In this document: positions 32,692 to 34,277 of the stretch, in pieces
Position numbering within the stretch: position 1 is the first letter of the stretch
How the letters are laid out: the number at the start of each line of letters is the position of its first letter
NCBI GenBank assembly: GCA_934317215.1
Contig: CAKREH010000034.1
Coordinates: 1-34,277, forward strand
Reading direction: 5' to 3'
DNA length: 34,277 bases
From: an uncultured Roseburia sp.
GTDB lineage: Bacteria > Bacillota > Clostridia > Lachnospirales > Lachnospiraceae
Made by a program: the position numbers and the translations under genes
The notes under the pieces: model-generated
What the model was told of the DNA's origin: nothing
Databases searched by the model: none
Seen by the model: only the letters and a program-made list of their open reading frames with translations

Positions 32692-33564
32692 ATGAAAGAG
32701 TTTGTAATTGTAACTGATACAACCACTGATTTACCACGAGAATATGTTGAAAAACATCACTTATACATGATGTCCCTTCCTTACACCTTAGAAGGCACAT
32801 CCTACACCTGGGAAAATCCAATGCCGGTCAAAGAGTTTTATGATAAAATGCGTGCCGGATCTCTGCCGACTACCTCACAGGCAAATCCCGAAGAAGCTGC
32901 TGCTTTGTATGAATCAATTCTGAAAGAAAATGATGTGGATATTCTCCATATCGCATTTTCTTCCGGTCTCAGCGGAAGTTTTAACAGCTGCAGGATCGCC
33001 GCAGCAGACGTATGTGAAAAATATCCGGACCGCCGTATCGTAGTTGTGGATTCACTCGCCGCAACATTAGGTCAGGGGCTCTTAGTCTATAAAGCAGTTC
33101 AGTTGAAGGAAGCCGGAAAAAGTTTAGATGAGATTACTGCCTGGATTGAAGAAAATAAATACCATCTCGTACATAATTTTACCGTGGACGATCTTTTTCA
33201 TCTGCATCGCGGCGGGCGTCTCTCTAAAACAGCTGCCATCGTCGGTACAATGATCAATTTAAAACCGGTACTTCATGTCGATGATGAAGGACATCTTGTC
33301 ATGTTAAGCAAAGTGCGCGGCCGCAAAAAATCACTGATCGGACTGGTCGACTGCATGGAAAAACAGCTCGGTGACTGGAAAGATAAAAATGATATCATCT
33401 TTATCAGTCATGGTGACTGCCCGGAAGATGCACAGTTTGTTGCTGATCTGATCAAAGAACGTTTGGGATATGAAAATTTCATGATCGGTTATATCGGTGC
33501 TACGATTGGTGCACATTCCGGTCCGGGCACCGTTGCACTGTTTTATATGGGGGATCACCGTTAA
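32692..33564 (+). CDS. DegV family fatty-acid-binding protein, 290 aa
   Basis: DegV/FakB proteins bind a fatty acid and present it to the FakA kinase. The motifs TDTTTDLPREY at the start, SSGLSGSFNSCR in the middle, HRGGRLSKTAAIVGTMINLKP, and GATIGAHSGPGTVALFY at the end are all present, and the length is normal. GGAGGAG lies 4-5 nt before the ATG. It is monocistronic. A MITE-like element starts 34 nt after its stop, between the gene and its terminator. Confidence 0.93.
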   Translation: MKEFVIVTDTTTDLPREYVEKHHLYMMSLPYTLEGTSYTWENPMPVKEFYDKMRAGSLPTTSQANPEEAAALYESILKENDVDILHIAFSSGLSGSFNSCRIAAADVCEKYPDRRIVVVDSLAATLGQGLLVYKAVQLKEAGKSLDEITAWIEENKYHLVHNFTVDDLFHLHRGGRLSKTAAIVGTMINLKPVLHVDDEGHLVMLSKVRGRKKSLIGLVDCMEKQLGDWKDKNDIIFISHGDCPEDAQFVADLIKERLGYENFMIGYIGATIGAHSGPGTVALFYMGDHR

Positions 33565-33598
33565 CCTCTATAGCAGCCATATCTTTTACACCTTATAA

Positions 33599-33911
33599 GA
33601 TTCGGGTGTCAAAAGGTGGCTCTTAAATTTTTGATTGGCAAATTGCACAAAGCAGTGCCTATTTTGTTCCGTTGTCCGAAAATAAGAAAATCTAAGTCTG
33701 CCTGTGTTAAATTCTCTCAAAGTGACGTGTACGTCTTAAACGTCCCATCCATGGGACATTAAGACTTTTGCTGCCATCCATGGCAGCAAAACACTGTACA
33801 TCAACAGGCAAACTAAGATTTTCTAATTTTCTCCCAAAGTCACAAAAACAGTCTCTGCTTTGTGCAATTTGCCAGCCACCAGATTAAAATCCACCTTTTG
33901 ACACCCGAATC
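33599..33911. mobile_element. MITE-like element, 313 bp, with 21-bp terminal inverted repeats and 7-bp target duplication
   Basis: Terminal repeats at 33599-33619 and 33891-33911 are exact (outer end GATTCGGGTGTC). CTTATAA flanks both sides (33592-33598 and 33912-33918) as a target duplication. The arms stay similar inward: 33637-33655 matches 33855-33873 exactly in reverse complement, and a further block near 33685-33707 matches imperfectly. The centre holds two hairpins, 33733-33765 and the perfect 33766-33791, both with ATCCAT loops. It has no ORF, so it depended on a transposase elsewhere. Confidence 0.8.
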
Positions 33912-33912
33912 C

Positions 33913-34086
33913 TTATAAGTAATCTGTGATTCCAAAAGAGGCATTTGAAAAATGAAAAATCATTTTTCGCATGCCTCTTTTCCTTCTTCCTGATACCATC
34001 CCTCTCCTGCTGTGCAAATCCTGTATTCTCCGCACCCGTTCCAAATACGTTCTGTTTTCAAATTCTTCTCTACTTATAGTCTTCAT
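33913..34086 (-). CDS. Small ORF, 57 aa, behind a MerR-type promoter
   Basis: The frame begins MKTISREEFENRTYLERVRR with AAAGGAG 10 nt upstream and is basic (HSRRGMVSGRRKRGMRK). Its last about 20 codons run through the degV terminator hairpin, and its stop (33915-33913) lies in the MITE target duplication. The 3' part may therefore be accidental or created by the insertion. The promoter at 34151-34181 reads directly into it. No family is recognised. It may be a truncated gene head. Confidence 0.35.
   Translation of the reverse strand: MKTISREEFENRTYLERVRRIQDLHSRRGMVSGRRKRGMRKMIFHFSNASFGITDYL
33934..33983 (+). terminator. Probable original terminator of degV
   Basis: AAAAGAGGCAT (33934-33944) pairs with ATGCCTCTTTT (33971-33981), with a second inner 9-bp stem (GAAAAATGA/TCATTTTTC). 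It is followed by CC, so the T-run is inside the stem end. It now lies 370 nt from the degV stop because of the MITE-like insertion. Confidence 0.65.
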
Positions 34087-34150
34087 AATTGTATTGCTCC
34101 TTTCCGTTGACGGATTCTATCATCTGCTTCCCCATCGGAAGTACTTATAA

Positions 34151-34181
34151 ATTCTACAACTTAAAGTGCACTACAAGTCAA
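34151..34181 (-). promoter_or_regulatory. MerR-family operator-promoter
   Basis: Minus strand TTGACT (34181-34176) and TAGAAT (34156-34151) are 19 bp apart, the over-long spacing typical of MerR-activated promoters. The spacer is an exact dyad, ACTT-2-AGTG-CACT-2-AAGT (34159-34178). It reads left toward the ORF at 33913-34086. The regulator gene is likely just beyond the right edge. Nothing else is visible from 34182 to 34277. Confidence 0.7.
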
Positions 34182-34277
34182 GAGATTTTTTGCTAATTTG
34201 CTAGTGTACTGTATCATTGATATTTAATTAATTTTATGGTCTGACAAACCGTTTCATGATATACTAAAAAGAAACGG

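Noticed and set aside
33592..33918. Could the structured repeat be a CRISPR or tandem repeat?
   Set aside because: The repeats are inverted, not direct with spacers, and are bounded by a target duplication.

Overview
The window looks like a chromosomal segment of a low-to-moderate GC Firmicute, most likely a gut Lachnospiraceae (Roseburia or Agathobacter type). The reasons are strong AGGAGG-type ribosome sites, TTGACA-17-TATAAT promoters, the long two-activase dehydratase activator, a eukaryote-type HisA beside a short glutamine synthetase and an ANTAR protein, and a gene order with no outer-membrane genes. The genus is an inference from gene content. No tRNA, rRNA, CRISPR array or complete transposase is visible.

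Layout. 1-2500: an AT-rich accessory block. It has a 102-aa orphan gene, a small secreted peptide gene (495-668) behind a perfect-consensus promoter, and two tandem HTH regulators with helical repeat domains that converge on and overlap the peptide gene. A perfect 25-bp inverted repeat carries a -35 box on each strand between the peptide gene and the orphan gene. This resembles a peptide-pheromone (RNPP-type) signalling locus. 2560-7060: housekeeping genes yajC, tgt and aroA, then divergent aroC. 7068-9907: a hisA-glnA-ANTAR operon whose leader carries a terminator-like hairpin and a hexaloop hairpin. 9993-12966: guaB and a CorC/CNNM-type protein. 12988-16699: an acidic orphan protein, a secreted transglutaminase-like repeat protein and a PdaA-like deacetylase. 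16852-20573: an adaptor, ATPase and MacB-like permease export operon with stop/start overlaps. 20689-22561: an NADH pyrophosphatase and a rhomboid-like membrane protein. 22815-27132: a 1418-aa dehydratase-activase fusion.

27147-32541 is the second accessory block: a minimal Tad/Flp-like (type IV filament) operon on the minus strand. It encodes an orphan 90-aa protein, a degenerate ParA/TadZ-like protein, a 55-aa pilin-like peptide, a CpaF ATPase, a fused TadB-TadC platform protein and several very small membrane proteins. Four or five of the small proteins share a short motif, hydrophobic pair-x-x-[Y/F]-G-x-x-[I/F]-L, at the start of their membrane helix. Two of them (51 and 39 aa) are below usual gene-calling lengths.

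32692-34277: a DegV gene, then a 313-bp MITE-like element with 21-bp terminal inverted repeats and a 7-bp target duplication. The element lies between degV and its apparent terminator. At the right edge is a MerR-type promoter (19-bp spacer over a dyad) reading toward a small ORF.

Working together: aroA and aroC supply chorismate. GlnA makes the glutamine used by the HisF/HisH step after HisA, and the ANTAR RNA-binding protein in the same operon is a natural candidate to control it. The Tad-like block and the peptide-regulator block are the least explained parts.
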